The notes: generated by a model from the sequence alone, not told the origin. A stretch of 64,000 nt of DNA from GCA-2706205 sp964215955 (GCA_964215955.1 CAXPDR010000027.1:1-64000), one strand, 5' to 3'; counted from the stretch's first letter, positions 16,492 to 25,743 are shown. Numbers and translations: made by a program.

Positions 16492-19400
16492 GTGAAAAAG
16501 ATGTATTTTAAAACTTTATATTTAGTAGTAATTGCAGTGTTCATTTCTTCGTGTATACCACAAGAGAAATCGACGAAGTGTGATAGTAATGAGGCTTATG
16601 ATTCATCTTCTAGAAAGTGTGTGGCCACTTTGGGAGCTGAAAGTAGCACCATAAATATTACAAACGTTACACCAAGTTCATCTTACGCTGTCTCAAAAAC
16701 AGATGCCACAAAAACTCATACAGTTAGTATCTCTGATCCTTACAACAATGGTTATCAAGTCAGATGGAGCGTAATCCAAGAAGATGGGAGCTCCACTCTA
16801 TTAGGTACAGGTTTATCCATAAGTTTTAATCATACTCTTTATCCTGAAGGAAATTATATTCTAGAAGTTCAAGTATTAAATTCCGATGGAACAAGAGTTT
16901 ATGATTCAAGATCGTGGAGTGTTTATGTAATTGATGATGTTGTTCCTACTATTGCAAGAATAACAAGTTCACCTTTCACAACAACAATAACAAATAGTGC
17001 TACGACAATTAAAGCAACTGCTTATAACCCTGATGGCATTTTAGGTGTTAACTATGAGTGGTTTGTAAATGGTACATCTGTAGCCGGTGAATCAGGTGCC
17101 TTCTCAACAGGCACTCAAGCTTTAAGTTTTGACTTTTACCCTTCCTCTCACTTTGATTATCCAACAAACTCACTTCCAAATCCTTATTATGCAGGATCAA
17201 GTGTTTATACTGTTCAAGTAGTTTTATCCGAAAATGCTACGGGTGCAATTTTTGATACTGAGACATGGGTTATTACAAATAATCTTCCTGAGTTTGGTGA
17301 TGTTTCACTAGGAACCTCTCCTACCCACTTAACTCAAACGCCGACAACAGCTTCAATTATTACAACGATATCTGGTCTATCAATTGGTTCAAGTGGTTTC
17401 TTGTATGATGTTAATTCTGATAACACTTTGGACGCTGTAGACTTTTGTGTCATGGTTGATGAGATTAATGGTGTTAACGGAGATGGAGTTTATGTCGACT
17501 TCTTATTTGATGGTGTTGCCATTCCTGCGGCAACAAACAAGCAAATGACATCAACTGGTACAAGCTATTGTCTAGGAAATTACAATAATTTTGCTTATAC
17601 TCTTCCGGCCAATATTGTCCAAGAGTCCCATACTATTTCAGCAGTTGTTTACGATAAATTTAGTGGAACCACAAGCAAAACAAAATACAATGGTTACACC
17701 CAAATTGAAAAATTAAATTGGACAATTAGAGTAAGACAGAAAAACTCTCCTCCAACCCTTTCAATTGCAAATGCTAACCAGTCAGTTATTTCTTGCTATG
17801 GATCAACTCCAACGACTCAATCTGGTTGTACGATAACTCAAGACACTACTTTTAGACTTGCTATCACAGTTGATGATGATGACTTTTCAGCGACAGATTA
17901 TGGCCAATACAAGGTAGAGTTCTACTTAGACAATATTTTATTAGATGGAAGTCACCCTAAAGTTACGGCCACTGATTGTTATCACGACTACGGACAAACG
18001 AACACTTCAGCGAAGTATCTTTGTGATATAACAATCAATTCATATGACACGAATGGACCTGTTAATGTTTCAGGACTTACTTATAATCTTTATGCCAAGG
18101 TTACAGATACTGGAATATTACCTTACGGTGGGACGCCTGAAGAATCAAATTTAGTTTATTGGTCTATAAGTACGGTAAATGAGTCGTTCTCTGATCCAGT
18201 CATTAGTCCTTTTGCAGCTGACGATCCTGACTTAAATACAACACCGACTAAGTCTTATGTATCTGATCAATCAACGCCTGCTGATTCAATAGATCTTGAT
18301 GGAGCTGCTGGTGTTGGAGATATAACAGAAGGTGATATTATCCAATTTCATGTAAAAGTCTCAGATGCAGAAAGAGACTCTCACACAATAAAAATAGAAA
18401 GATGTTTTCCAGCTGGATGTAACGTAGGTCGCTATGTACCAGCCCTATCAACGAGTACTGTCAATAGCACTAATAATAATTTGGTCAAGGAAACGATTAT
18501 TAACCACCAGGTTGGTGAAGATGAAGTTACAGCAGGAGCTGCTGAAACTGTAAACTATAGAATAACTGTTACTGATTCATCTAATGGGAATTCAGTACTT
18601 ACTGACGTTTCTATTTTAGTAAATGACAATAACCCAGATCCAGAATTTAATACCGCTAACTTTAACCCGGCCATTCCTTCAAACCTTACGACTTTTGCAG
18701 GTTTTCCAGTGACTATTGATCCGGGAGCAATTACCGATGCATCCATAAAAAATGGAACATTAATTTCTTATCAATGGCAATACATAGTTGATACAGATAG
18801 AGATAATGATTTTTCTGATGAAGTTTCTGGATATATGAATATAGATGGCGCAACGGAAAAAGTCCTTACTTGGATTCCATCACCAACAATTGATGCCAAC
18901 AATTTCACTAATAATGGGACAGAAGTTAGAGTTAGGCTTTGTCTTGGGGATGACGGAAGAAAGTCTGATGGAACTTTAAAACTTCCTGACTGTAGTTCAC
19001 CTTCCCTTGATACAAGTGGTGGCGTTTTTGCCAATGCTTGGGATATGACAGTCTTCTCAAATATGTCTCAAGGAAAAAGCTTTGATGACAATAATTTTAC
19101 CAATGCTTCATTTGGAGAAGTTGCAACTTGGGTAGATCCCACTTCCACTAACCCTGTGATAAAATACATGGCCTATGTCAATTTTGCGAGAGAAATAGTT
19201 ATTGAAAAAATTGTAACTTTGACGAACGGAACAAAAGAAGGTTCTGTCCAAAGTGCTACTCCAGAAATTTACTCTATTAAATTTAATGTCTCTACAGACT
19301 TAAATTATTCAACCAACAACGTTAGTTCCTTATCTATTGCCGGCGATCCTGTTGGAAAAGCTCTTTACCTAGCTTACATGACTCCTATTTCGGGAGTGGA

Positions 19401-20817
19401 TCAAGTTCACGTTAGAAGAATTGATATTAGTGGTGGAAAGACTGGTTTTACTCATGATGGAAAGTTTGGATGGGATCCTGGATATAATGACCTAGTTGAT
19501 AATATAGTCATTGCAAGTGCAGGTATAGATCCAGAAACGGTTAACTCCGATGGAGAAGTTGAAATTACCTTTACAGATGCTGCTAGTAATACAGGAATGT
19601 CTATTACCTTCTCTGGTATTATGGGTGGCTCAGCAACACTCACTGCTGGCTCAGAGTTTTGTATTCCAGTATCTGGCTGTACAACTGTAAACGCAACAGC
19701 AACTGAATTTGCAAATGCAATAAATGCTTCTACTGAACCTGAACTTCAGGGTATTACAGCTTCCGTCACAGCTGGAGTGGTAACACTTGAAGGAATAGTT
19801 GATGGAGACTTTATTGAAGCCGATATTGGAGCAACTAAAATTGGACAAATAATGGTTAACAATGATGGTGGTACTTTAAAATGGCAACTTCCATTAATTG
19901 ATCACGATTTATCTGGTGCCGATAAGAATAAGATTTCACTTCTTGAGGGAGACCTCGGAGTAAGACTAAGTGATGCAAACTTACAAAAAACATTTCTCCC
20001 AAATACTGAACAAGCTCAAGAAATAGCTAATGACCTAGATGGTACATATAATATGATTATTGCAATCAAAGCGATGAGTTCAGGAGAGATTAGGGCCTAT
20101 GAGTATGATGCTCAGGCTAATTTTAGAGAAGAAAACCCTGATGTATTTTCTGATAATAATATTACAAATATTAAGGTTGCTGCCTCTAAAGAAAACACTG
20201 ATTTTATCCCTTCCGTTTATTTAACAGGTTCAAATTCAGATAATCGATTGGCCTATGCTAGATTTGATGATTTCAACGGTCTATCTCCATGGGATTATGA
20301 AATGATACCTGGTAGTGGTGGAACAAGTGTTCAATATAAGGATTTAGATCCAGGTTTTTCTGTAACAAAGAATTTAGATAAGTATGATATTTCTGCTGGT
20401 AGTAGTTCTAATCAACTTTTAGTATTAGCTATTTCTGATCCTGCTGGAGGAGCTGATTATAATGCTTACCTTTTAAATATTAAAGGAGCTGTTCCTAAAA
20501 TTGATTGTAGTTACGATAGCTCTCAAACAGCAAGTCACTGTCAACCACTCTTCCCTGCTATAACTGAAGATGTATTCAATTTGAATGTGTCCTTAGGAGA
20601 AGTCTTGAAATCAGTATCTATTGGTGATGATGGAGCAACTACAGGAGAAGCAACTAACGATATCTTACCTGTTGTTTATCAGATTGATGGTGGTGGTGGA
20701 AGTCCAACAAATGATGCAAAACCAATTTCCGGACTAATTAACTCAAGTCCAATTACTGTAACTAGTGATGAAAATAATGCAGGTATAGGTCATATGCTAC
20801 CTTACGTATCTCCATAG
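16492..20817 (+). CDS. Giant lipoprotein with Ig-like modules
   Basis: This protein of 1441 residues starts at GTG, preceded by TTAGGA, and has a signal sequence with lipobox (VFISSC, Cys about 21). Long beta-rich, Thr/Ser/Asn-rich modules follow, with Asp-rich turns such as DVNSDNTLDAVDF and DTDRDNDFSDE that could bind calcium. Cysteines occur in loops (for example SCYGSTPTTQSGCTI). Around residues 1015-1130 a module (EVEITFTDAASN to VTLEGIVDGDF) resembles the repeated beta domains of other giant surface proteins. It lies 183 bases behind the first giant lipoprotein in the same direction. Length, anchoring and repeats suggest a surface or adhesin role; the ligand is unknown. Confidence 0.82.
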   Translation: MKKMYFKTLYLVVIAVFISSCIPQEKSTKCDSNEAYDSSSRKCVATLGAESSTINITNVTPSSSYAVSKTDATKTHTVSISDPYNNGYQVRWSVIQEDGSSTLLGTGLSISFNHTLYPEGNYILEVQVLNSDGTRVYDSRSWSVYVIDDVVPTIARITSSPFTTTITNSATTIKATAYNPDGILGVNYEWFVNGTSVAGESGAFSTGTQALSFDFYPSSHFDYPTNSLPNPYYAGSSVYTVQVVLSENATGAIFDTETWVITNNLPEFGDVSLGTSPTHLTQTPTTASIITTISGLSIGSSGFLYDVNSDNTLDAVDFCVMVDEINGVNGDGVYVDFLFDGVAIPAATNKQMTSTGTSYCLGNYNNFAYTLPANIVQESHTISAVVYDKFSGTTSKTKYNGYTQIEKLNWTIRVRQKNSPPTLSIANANQSVISCYGSTPTTQSGCTITQDTTFRLAITVDDDDFSATDYGQYKVEFYLDNILLDGSHPKVTATDCYHDYGQTNTSAKYLCDITINSYDTNGPVNVSGLTYNLYAKVTDTGILPYGGTPEESNLVYWSISTVNESFSDPVISPFAADDPDLNTTPTKSYVSDQSTPADSIDLDGAAGVGDITEGDIIQFHVKVSDAERDSHTIKIERCFPAGCNVGRYVPALSTSTVNSTNNNLVKETIINHQVGEDEVTAGAAETVNYRITVTDSSNGNSVLTDVSILVNDNNPDPEFNTANFNPAIPSNLTTFAGFPVTIDPGAITDASIKNGTLISYQWQYIVDTDRDNDFSDEVSGYMNIDGATEKVLTWIPSPTIDANNFTNNGTEVRVRLCLGDDGRKSDGTLKLPDCSSPSLDTSGGVFANAWDMTVFSNMSQGKSFDDNNFTNASFGEVATWVDPTSTNPVIKYMAYVNFAREIVIEKIVTLTNGTKEGSVQSATPEIYSIKFNVSTDLNYSTNNVSSLSIAGDPVGKALYLAYMTPISGVDQVHVRRIDISGGKTGFTHDGKFGWDPGYNDLVDNIVIASAGIDPETVNSDGEVEITFTDAASNTGMSITFSGIMGGSATLTAGSEFCIPVSGCTTVNATATEFANAINASTEPELQGITASVTAGVVTLEGIVDGDFIEADIGATKIGQIMVNNDGGTLKWQLPLIDHDLSGADKNKISLLEGDLGVRLSDANLQKTFLPNTEQAQEIANDLDGTYNMIIAIKAMSSGEIRAYEYDAQANFREENPDVFSDNNITNIKVAASKENTDFIPSVYLTGSNSDNRLAYARFDDFNGLSPWDYEMIPGSGGTSVQYKDLDPGFSVTKNLDKYDISAGSSSNQLLVLAISDPAGGADYNAYLLNIKGAVPKIDCSYDSSQTASHCQPLFPAITEDVFNLNVSLGEVLKSVSIGDDGATTGEATNDILPVVYQIDGGGGSPTNDAKPISGLINSSPITVTSDENNAGIGHMLPYVSP

Positions 20818-20849
20818 TAAAGAAATCAACTAATTTAATTTGTCATATT

Positions 20850-20874
20850 TGCCCCCTCTTTTGGGGGCATTTTT
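20850..20874 (+). terminator. Rho-independent terminator after the second giant lipoprotein
   Basis: TGCCCCC (20850-20856) pairs with GGGGGCA (20863-20869) around TCTTTT, followed by TTTTT. It separates the giant lipoprotein from the three-gene unit that begins at 20891. Confidence 0.92.
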
Positions 20875-20890
20875 ATGTTAAAATTTATTT

Positions 20891-21784
20891 ATGATTAAAT
20901 TCTTTTTAACAATATTGTTTTTCACCCAGATTATAGCTGCAAACGCCTACGAACTTACTATTATCCAAGGACTTTCTAAAGAAAGGCAAACCTTTATAAC
21001 CAGAAACAATCCTAGTGATAAGAGAACAGTAGAAGTCTTCAACGGAAAAGAGGCCACATTTACGGCCAATAATGTTTCTATTATCGCAAGGGCGATCAAA
21101 GTTACCAACGAGTTTATTCAATGGGAAATTGTTAACGACTATACAGACGTCCCCTTTAGGCGAGGAGATGTTGTCACCATGTATGACACACAAGAATACT
21201 TATGGGCCTTGAATCCAGAAAAATCTAAAAGAGGTTATGTTAAAGATAGACTATATAAACCGCGAAGATCCCTTGAGTCTACTGTTGGTTTTATTACGGC
21301 CTTATCAGAATCAGTCACTGGAACTGAGCCTCAAAATACAGAGAGAGGTGGATATCAGGTCGACTTAACTTTTAGAAATGAATTCAGTATTAACTATTCC
21401 TTGGCTTATGGAGTTAGGTTTTCTCAAGAAATAATTAGTTATCCAGACTCTAGTTTAACTAATTATCAATTCATGGGAATAATTGAAGGTCGTTATTATT
21501 TCGACCCTATCCCTAAATTCTATGATGCCCAGTTTGGAATAACTCTTGGTGTTGGTTATGGCCAAACAAGTACGATAGCTGATGGACAAACAACAACAGG
21601 AACAGTGGTTGTCTTACCACTCACAAAAATGAGCCTTATGCTTCCTATTAGTGATAAAACTGATATGGAATTTATCAGCGGCTTTGACTCCATAAGATTA
21701 GATGAATCTGATGCTACAGGACTAGATCAATCAACCAACCTGACAAATGTAAAGTTTGCAATTATGGTTCGAAGGCATTTATGA
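20891..21784 (+). CDS. Outer-membrane beta-barrel-like protein, first gene of a coupled trio
   Basis: This 297-residue protein has a signal peptide (cleavage near residue 19, ANAYE). A soluble N-terminal domain (about 20-125) follows, then alternating aromatic/polar strands from about 130 to the end (VDLTFRNEFSINYSLAYGVRF, FMGIIEGRYYF, AQFGITLGVGYG). The last strand ends VKFAIMVRRHL; the C-terminal residue is Leu rather than the common Phe. A small outer-membrane barrel is likely. The stop overlaps the start of the next gene (ATGA), so translation of the three genes is coupled. Family unknown. Confidence 0.72.
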   Translation: MIKFFLTILFFTQIIAANAYELTIIQGLSKERQTFITRNNPSDKRTVEVFNGKEATFTANNVSIIARAIKVTNEFIQWEIVNDYTDVPFRRGDVVTMYDTQEYLWALNPEKSKRGYVKDRLYKPRRSLESTVGFITALSESVTGTEPQNTERGGYQVDLTFRNEFSINYSLAYGVRFSQEIISYPDSSLTNYQFMGIIEGRYYFDPIPKFYDAQFGITLGVGYGQTSTIADGQTTTGTVVVLPLTKMSLMLPISDKTDMEFISGFDSIRLDESDATGLDQSTNLTNVKFAIMVRRHL

Positions 21785-22566
21785 TGTTTCTTCAAAGATT
21801 CTCTTCCCTACTTCATTATTATCATGAACCTCTTATAGAGAAAAACTTTGATAAAAAACTTTTAAATTCTTTAAGTTTTTTTTTATCATTTACTATCTTA
21901 TTTTTTGAAACTGTTAAAAGGTTCAAGTATAAAGAGCATTTAAGTACTAATAATTCACTTTTATTGGCCATAGGTATCTTATTTTTAGTACTTCCACTTA
22001 TTAAAGAAAAACACCATTTATTAAAAAGATATACTTTTTCAATTCTTCTTATTGCAGTTGTCTCTATTCGCTTTTTTGAAGTAGACATCATGACTATTAG
22101 TCTAAAAAATATGTTTCCAGTGGTAATCTTTGGCGTCTATATGTTAAGTGGACTTAGTTTATCCTTAATGAGTTTAAGTCTTTTATCTGTCCTAATAATT
22201 TTCCAGCCTCTATTTGATATGCCAGCCAGTACCATTCCTTACACCATGGCAGATTATACATTTATATTTGTTCTTCATACCAGTATTACCTTGGTCATCC
22301 TTTATCTAAATCATCTTCAAATGAAGAAGTATTTCACAGACTTTATATACAAGAAAAAGGAAAAAGAACAAAAACATTTTTTAAACACGCTATCAAACGA
22401 GCTAAATCCGTTGTTAGAAGATTGTATTCAAGAGTATAAGGTTACCATGATTAGAAGTTCACAAAAAATGAAAGAAGACAAAGAACTTGAAAAGGTCTAC
22501 TTCAACTTAAAACGAATTGAAAAGAATAACTTTGATTTATATAACTCGATGAGTTCAGACAAATGA
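21781..22566 (+). CDS. Multi-spanning membrane protein with a degenerate kinase-type dimerisation hairpin
   Basis: This 261-residue protein has five or six hydrophobic helices (about residues 28-179), then a charged linker and a C-terminal helical hairpin. The hairpin reads FLNTLSNELNPLLEDC at about 201-216 and, after a turn, LKRIEKNNFDLYNSM. Its spacing and pattern resemble the dimerisation hairpin of histidine kinases, whose H-box is normally S-H-E-L-R-T-P-L; here the His is Asn and the Arg is Asn. No ATPase domain follows. It overlaps both neighbours by four bases. It may dimerise with or regulate a kinase, or be a relic; the resemblance was judged by eye. Confidence 0.65.
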   Translation: MMFLQRFSSLLHYYHEPLIEKNFDKKLLNSLSFFLSFTILFFETVKRFKYKEHLSTNNSLLLAIGILFLVLPLIKEKHHLLKRYTFSILLIAVVSIRFFEVDIMTISLKNMFPVVIFGVYMLSGLSLSLMSLSLLSVLIIFQPLFDMPASTIPYTMADYTFIFVLHTSITLVILYLNHLQMKKYFTDFIYKKKEKEQKHFLNTLSNELNPLLEDCIQEYKVTMIRSSQKMKEDKELEKVYFNLKRIEKNNFDLYNSMSSDK

Positions 22567-23279
22567 ATATTGAAACTCTTTTCAACAAAAAAAGTTATTT
22601 AAGGACCTATTTAGGAATTAGTTCCCTTTTATGTCTTTTCTTTTTCCCGCTGGAAATCTATAGTGATTCCAGTATAGCCGAGAAATTCACCCTCATTTTA
22701 TACGCAATTGTTTCTGTAATTGGTTATTTCGCATTAAAAAAATTTAATAATTTTAAATTTTCTAGAAATGTTCTAATTTTATTTTTTGGTTTAGCAATTA
22801 CGATCAATACCCTAAGTTCGGATGGATATTTGAATACAATTTACTCCTTTTTTCAAACCTCCTTACTTACCATCTATTTTCTTTTAAATTTAAAAAAGAC
22901 AATAATTTACTTCGCCTTTATCTTCATTTTTTTATTTCTGAATTATTTGTTCCCTCTCTCCCAAGACATGATAGATTATTATTTTCTAGAGGGCTATAAT
23001 GGTTATTTCTTTCTTTTATTTGCTCTAATAAATATTCTCTCAACCCTATTAGCTACGGCCAAAGAAATTAAAAATACCAAAGACAAAATAAATCAAGTCA
23101 CTGGCCAATTAGAGGTTCAAGAAATTGCCAATAATGTAAAGGCCATAAATTTAAAAGAATTTGAAAATACTCAAAAAATTTTCGATTCTCTTAGAAAGAA
23201 CTATCCTCAAGAGGAATCAATTAGCCAACTCCAAAAGAAATTTAATCAATTAGAGTCAGCTATTTATGAAAAACTATAA
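22563..23279 (+). CDS. Multi-spanning membrane protein with a C-terminal coiled coil
   Basis: This 238-residue protein resembles the previous one in layout: about six hydrophobic helices (residues 15-165), then a charged helical tail (KEIKNTKDKINQVTGQLEVQ and FNQLESAIYEKL) predicted as coiled coil. It lacks the H-box-like segment. The start overlaps the preceding stop (ATGA), and the stop abuts the convergent oxygenase gene. The two membrane proteins may be divergent paralogues working as a pair, but the function is unknown. Confidence 0.65.
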   Translation: MNIETLFNKKSYLRTYLGISSLLCLFFFPLEIYSDSSIAEKFTLILYAIVSVIGYFALKKFNNFKFSRNVLILFFGLAITINTLSSDGYLNTIYSFFQTSLLTIYFLLNLKKTIIYFAFIFIFLFLNYLFPLSQDMIDYYFLEGYNGYFFLLFALINILSTLLATAKEIKNTKDKINQVTGQLEVQEIANNVKAINLKEFENTQKIFDSLRKNYPQEESISQLQKKFNQLESAIYEKL

Positions 23280-24227
23280 TTACATTAATCCAATATCTTT
23301 TAAACGTTCCATTAAACAGTCATGTGCAGAAATTGGAGGATATTTTTCCCCATCTCCTTTACAACTAGGTATGCACTCTAACATTGCTTCTGGATGTGGA
23401 TGAACAAAAAATGGCATTGAGAAACGGGCAGATGTTGATTCCTCAGGATTAATAACTCTATGTATCGTTGCAGGGATAACATCATTTGTAATTCTTGACA
23501 TCATATCCCCAGAATCAACAACTAATTGGCCTGGTTTAGTTTCGACATCTAACCATGTTCCGTCCCTATCTAATAACTGAAGCCCTGAAGCTGTCGCTCC
23601 CATTAAAATGGTTATAAGATTAATATCACCATGAGCTGCAGCTCTTATTGATCCAGCAGGAGGAGCTTCTCCAACAGGTGGATAATGAATTGCTCTTAAA
23701 ATAGAGTTTCCTGTCTCAATCATTGAAGAAAAATAATTACTAGGAACATCAAGTGCTTTACCAAGTGCCTCTAATAAAATCTTAGAAGTTTTATCTAACT
23801 CATCATATAAAGTTTGTAAGTTTTGCTCAAATCCAGCTATCTGATTAGGCCACACATTTTTAGGGTAATATTGATTAAACTTATGGTCATCAGCAACCTC
23901 ACGTCCAACATGCCAAAACTCTTTTAAGTCTTTATGAGGATTATCCTTCGCATGTTCCGTTCCAAATGGAGTATAACCTCTTTGGCCACCACCCTCTTCA
24001 CAGACATAAGACTTCTTAGTGGATTCATCTAAGCTAAAAAAATCTTGTACGGCCTTATAACCATTATCAATTACTGATTGTTCAACTGTATGATCGGTTA
24101 AGATGATAAAACCATAGTCTTTTATCCCACTGTAAAGCTTTTTAACAAAATCTGCTTGCTCTTCAGGATTACCATTTACATAACTTAATAAACTAAGTTC
24201 AGGGACTTTTCTCAGTGTTTCACTCAT
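23280..24227 (-). CDS. 2-oxoglutarate/Fe(II)-dependent oxygenase, isopenicillin N synthase-like
   Basis: This 315-residue protein belongs to the double-stranded beta-helix oxygenases that use Fe(II) and usually 2-oxoglutarate. The N-terminal DIOX_N-like part contains YGFIILTDH and RGYTPFG. The iron-binding triad is visible as HGD in AAHGDINLITIL and His in THRVINPEE, and the co-substrate Arg/Ser pair as ARFSMPFF. Length is normal. The substrate cannot be read from sequence; relatives act on many small molecules. AAGTTT precedes the ATG; the site is weak. Confidence 0.88.
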   Translation of the reverse strand: MSETLRKVPELSLLSYVNGNPEEQADFVKKLYSGIKDYGFIILTDHTVEQSVIDNGYKAVQDFFSLDESTKKSYVCEEGGGQRGYTPFGTEHAKDNPHKDLKEFWHVGREVADDHKFNQYYPKNVWPNQIAGFEQNLQTLYDELDKTSKILLEALGKALDVPSNYFSSMIETGNSILRAIHYPPVGEAPPAGSIRAAAHGDINLITILMGATASGLQLLDRDGTWLDVETKPGQLVVDSGDMMSRITNDVIPATIHRVINPEESTSARFSMPFFVHPHPEAMLECIPSCKGDGEKYPPISAHDCLMERLKDIGLM

Positions 24228-24312
24228 AAACTTTCTCCAAGTATTTACTTTTTTTACGTTTTAAAATTCTAAAAGCATTTTATCAAAGTGAAAGATTAAG
24301 TGTGAAATTTTT

Positions 24313-24969
24313 TCATAGCCTTGGACCAAAAATATCAGTACCTACTCTAACCATATCTGTTCCAACTTTCATAGCAATTTCAAAGTCTTGGCTCATCCCC
24401 ATAGATAATTTAAGATTGAGTTTATGATCTTTATCAAGTTTTTGCTTTAAGACCTTCAGTTTCTCAAAGGAATTTCGAGCATCGCTTTCAAAGTTTTGAG
24501 TCCTTACCCTTCCAATAGTCATTAACCCTTTCAAATTAAATTGGGGACTCGAATTGAGAATTGCGACTATAGCTGTTAAATCTTCCTCGGGAGAAAACCC
24601 AAACTTTTCTTCTTCACCACTGGTATTTATTTGTAAAAAAAGGTCAATTTGGTGATTAAGCTCTTTTTTCATTAAGAGATTTACTAATTCGAGACTGTCT
24701 ATAGCTTGAATAGAAGTAAGATTTGGGGTTTTTAAAAGTTGATTTACTTTATTTTTTTGTAAATGCCCTATGAAATGCCATCGAATATCATCATACTCCT
24801 GAAGTTCAACTGCTTTTTTATAAAGCTCTTGAACTTTATTTTCACCAAAATCTCTGTGCCCTAAACTATATAGTTCTTTAATTTCTGCGATGGTTCGAGT
24901 TTTTGATACAGCAATAAGTTTTACTCCATTTGGTATTCGTGCTTTAACAGAGCTATAACGGTTTTTTAT
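24313..24969 (-). CDS. yggS: YggS/PROSC-type PLP-binding protein without a standard start codon
   Basis: This reading frame encodes a YggS-family protein, which binds pyridoxal phosphate and helps vitamin B6 and amino-acid homeostasis. Seen are LIAVSKT (the PLP lysine), FGENKVQEL, IRWHFIGHLQKNKV, LQINTSGEEEKFGF, LSMGMSQDFEIA and VRVGTDIFGPRL. The family N-terminus aligns at about 24969, but no ATG, GTG or TTG occurs in this frame between the upstream in-frame stop near 25016 and LIAVSKT; ATA 24969 is only the nearest position to a family start. The upstream gene ends in this region and carries a ten-A run followed by G, so a -1 frameshift there would join the two. An internal ATG at 24672 would omit the PLP lysine. 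Confidence 0.85.
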   Translation of the reverse strand: MKNRYSSVKARIPNGVKLIAVSKTRTIAEIKELYSLGHRDFGENKVQELYKKAVELQEYDDIRWHFIGHLQKNKVNQLLKTPNLTSIQAIDSLELVNLLMKKELNHQIDLFLQINTSGEEEKFGFSPEEDLTAIVAILNSSPQFNLKGLMTIGRVRTQNFESDARNSFEKLKVLKQKLDKDHKLNLKLSMGMSQDFEIAMKVGTDMVRVGTDIFGPRL

Positions 24970-25304
24970 TTTTGATTCTTTTTTTTTTGTGGATTTTTTT
25001 CTTTCGGAGTTAACTTAATTTTAGCATTAACTTCAATATCATAGTTTTCAATAATACGATCGACCTCTTTTGAGAGATCGATCTTATTTAAATAATCTTT
25101 CAATTCTGTTTTGACTGAAGTAATAAATTCAGTCTTAGTTTGCTTGGCATTTTGAAGTAGTCCATTAACCATCTCCTTTGGAAGTGGAAGGTCTTGGATA
25201 ATATTTTTTACTGCATCTTCCGTCATAAAAGCTGCAGAGATCCCAGTGTTTACAACTTTTTTAAAAATATCCGAGAGATTCTTATCTTCTTTTTTTTCTG
25301 CCAT
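24966..25304 (-). CDS. Conserved small helical protein upstream of yggS
   Basis: This 112-residue protein is mostly helical, with a segment (SAAFMTEDAVKNIIQDLPLPKE) followed by helices and a charged C-terminus ending in Lys-rich KEKNPQKKKNQK. I recall similar proteins in other delta-type proteobacteria, but no function is established that I know of. Its 3' end contains codons CAA AAA AAA AAG (24989-24978), which include the A-AAA-AAG heptamer, and its stop overlaps the yggS frame. It follows the SRPBCC gene by ten bases. Confidence 0.72.
   Translation of the reverse strand: MAEKKEDKNLSDIFKKVVNTGISAAFMTEDAVKNIIQDLPLPKEMVNGLLQNAKQTKTEFITSVKTELKDYLNKIDLSKEVDRIIENYDIEVNAKIKLTPKEKNPQKKKNQK
24978..24988 (-). 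promoter_or_regulatory. Possible -1 ribosomal frameshift site (ten A then G)
   Basis: On the coding strand a run of ten A is followed by G; in the frame of the upstream gene this reads A-AAA-AAG, the same heptamer used for programmed -1 frameshifting in dnaX. A -1 slip leads directly into the yggS frame. Whether slippage occurs, or the run length is a sequence error, cannot be decided here. Confidence 0.4.
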
Positions 25305-25314
25305 AACAATTTTC

Positions 25315-25743
25315 CTAAAGTGATTGTGCTCTTTTTTCTACAGATTTCATCATTGATGGAAGTGATGTGTTTACCAACTTTTTGGTTATCATTCCCGTCC
25401 CCATCATCTTGACTTTTATATCGACCTCAATACTATAAGTCACCTCAGTTGTGCCATCACCTAGATCATTTAATTCCCAAGAGCCACTATTTACTGAAAA
25501 AATATCTCCGCTATCAAAAGTCCAAGAAACACCATCATCAGTTTCTTCCAATTCAAGTACATAAGAAAAAGTTTTTATAACATTTAAATCATATTGAGCT
25601 TTTACCTTATTTCCAGTTCTTTCTATTACGCTTACTTTAGATACGCCATCCATGAACTCAGAATAAGATTCATAATCTTTTAATACTTCCAGGATTTTAT
25701 CCTTTGAAGCATTCATAACCTCAGTTCTTTTTGCATCTGCCAT
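25315..25743 (-). CDS. SRPBCC (START-like/polyketide cyclase-type) protein
   Basis: This 142-residue protein has the length and pattern of the SRPBCC superfamily, whose helix-grip fold encloses a hydrophobic ligand. Seen are the N-terminal strand with ASKDKILEVLKDYESYSEFM, the central strands (KAQYDLNVIKTFSYVLELEE, GSWELNDLGDGTTEVTYSIE) and the long C-terminal helix (NTSLPSMMKSVEKRAQ). The N-terminal helix resembles the Coq10/cyclase branch. Ligand unknown. It is followed by two co-directional genes at short spacing, suggesting one operon. Confidence 0.82.
   Translation of the reverse strand: MADAKRTEVMNASKDKILEVLKDYESYSEFMDGVSKVSVIERTGNKVKAQYDLNVIKTFSYVLELEETDDGVSWTFDSGDIFSVNSGSWELNDLGDGTTEVTYSIEVDIKVKMMGTGMITKKLVNTSLPSMMKSVEKRAQSL

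Noticed and set aside
24313..24672. Short version of YggS starting at the internal ATG 24672
   Set aside because: It would omit the PLP lysine and half of the conserved barrel, while conserved sequence clearly continues upstream in the same frame.
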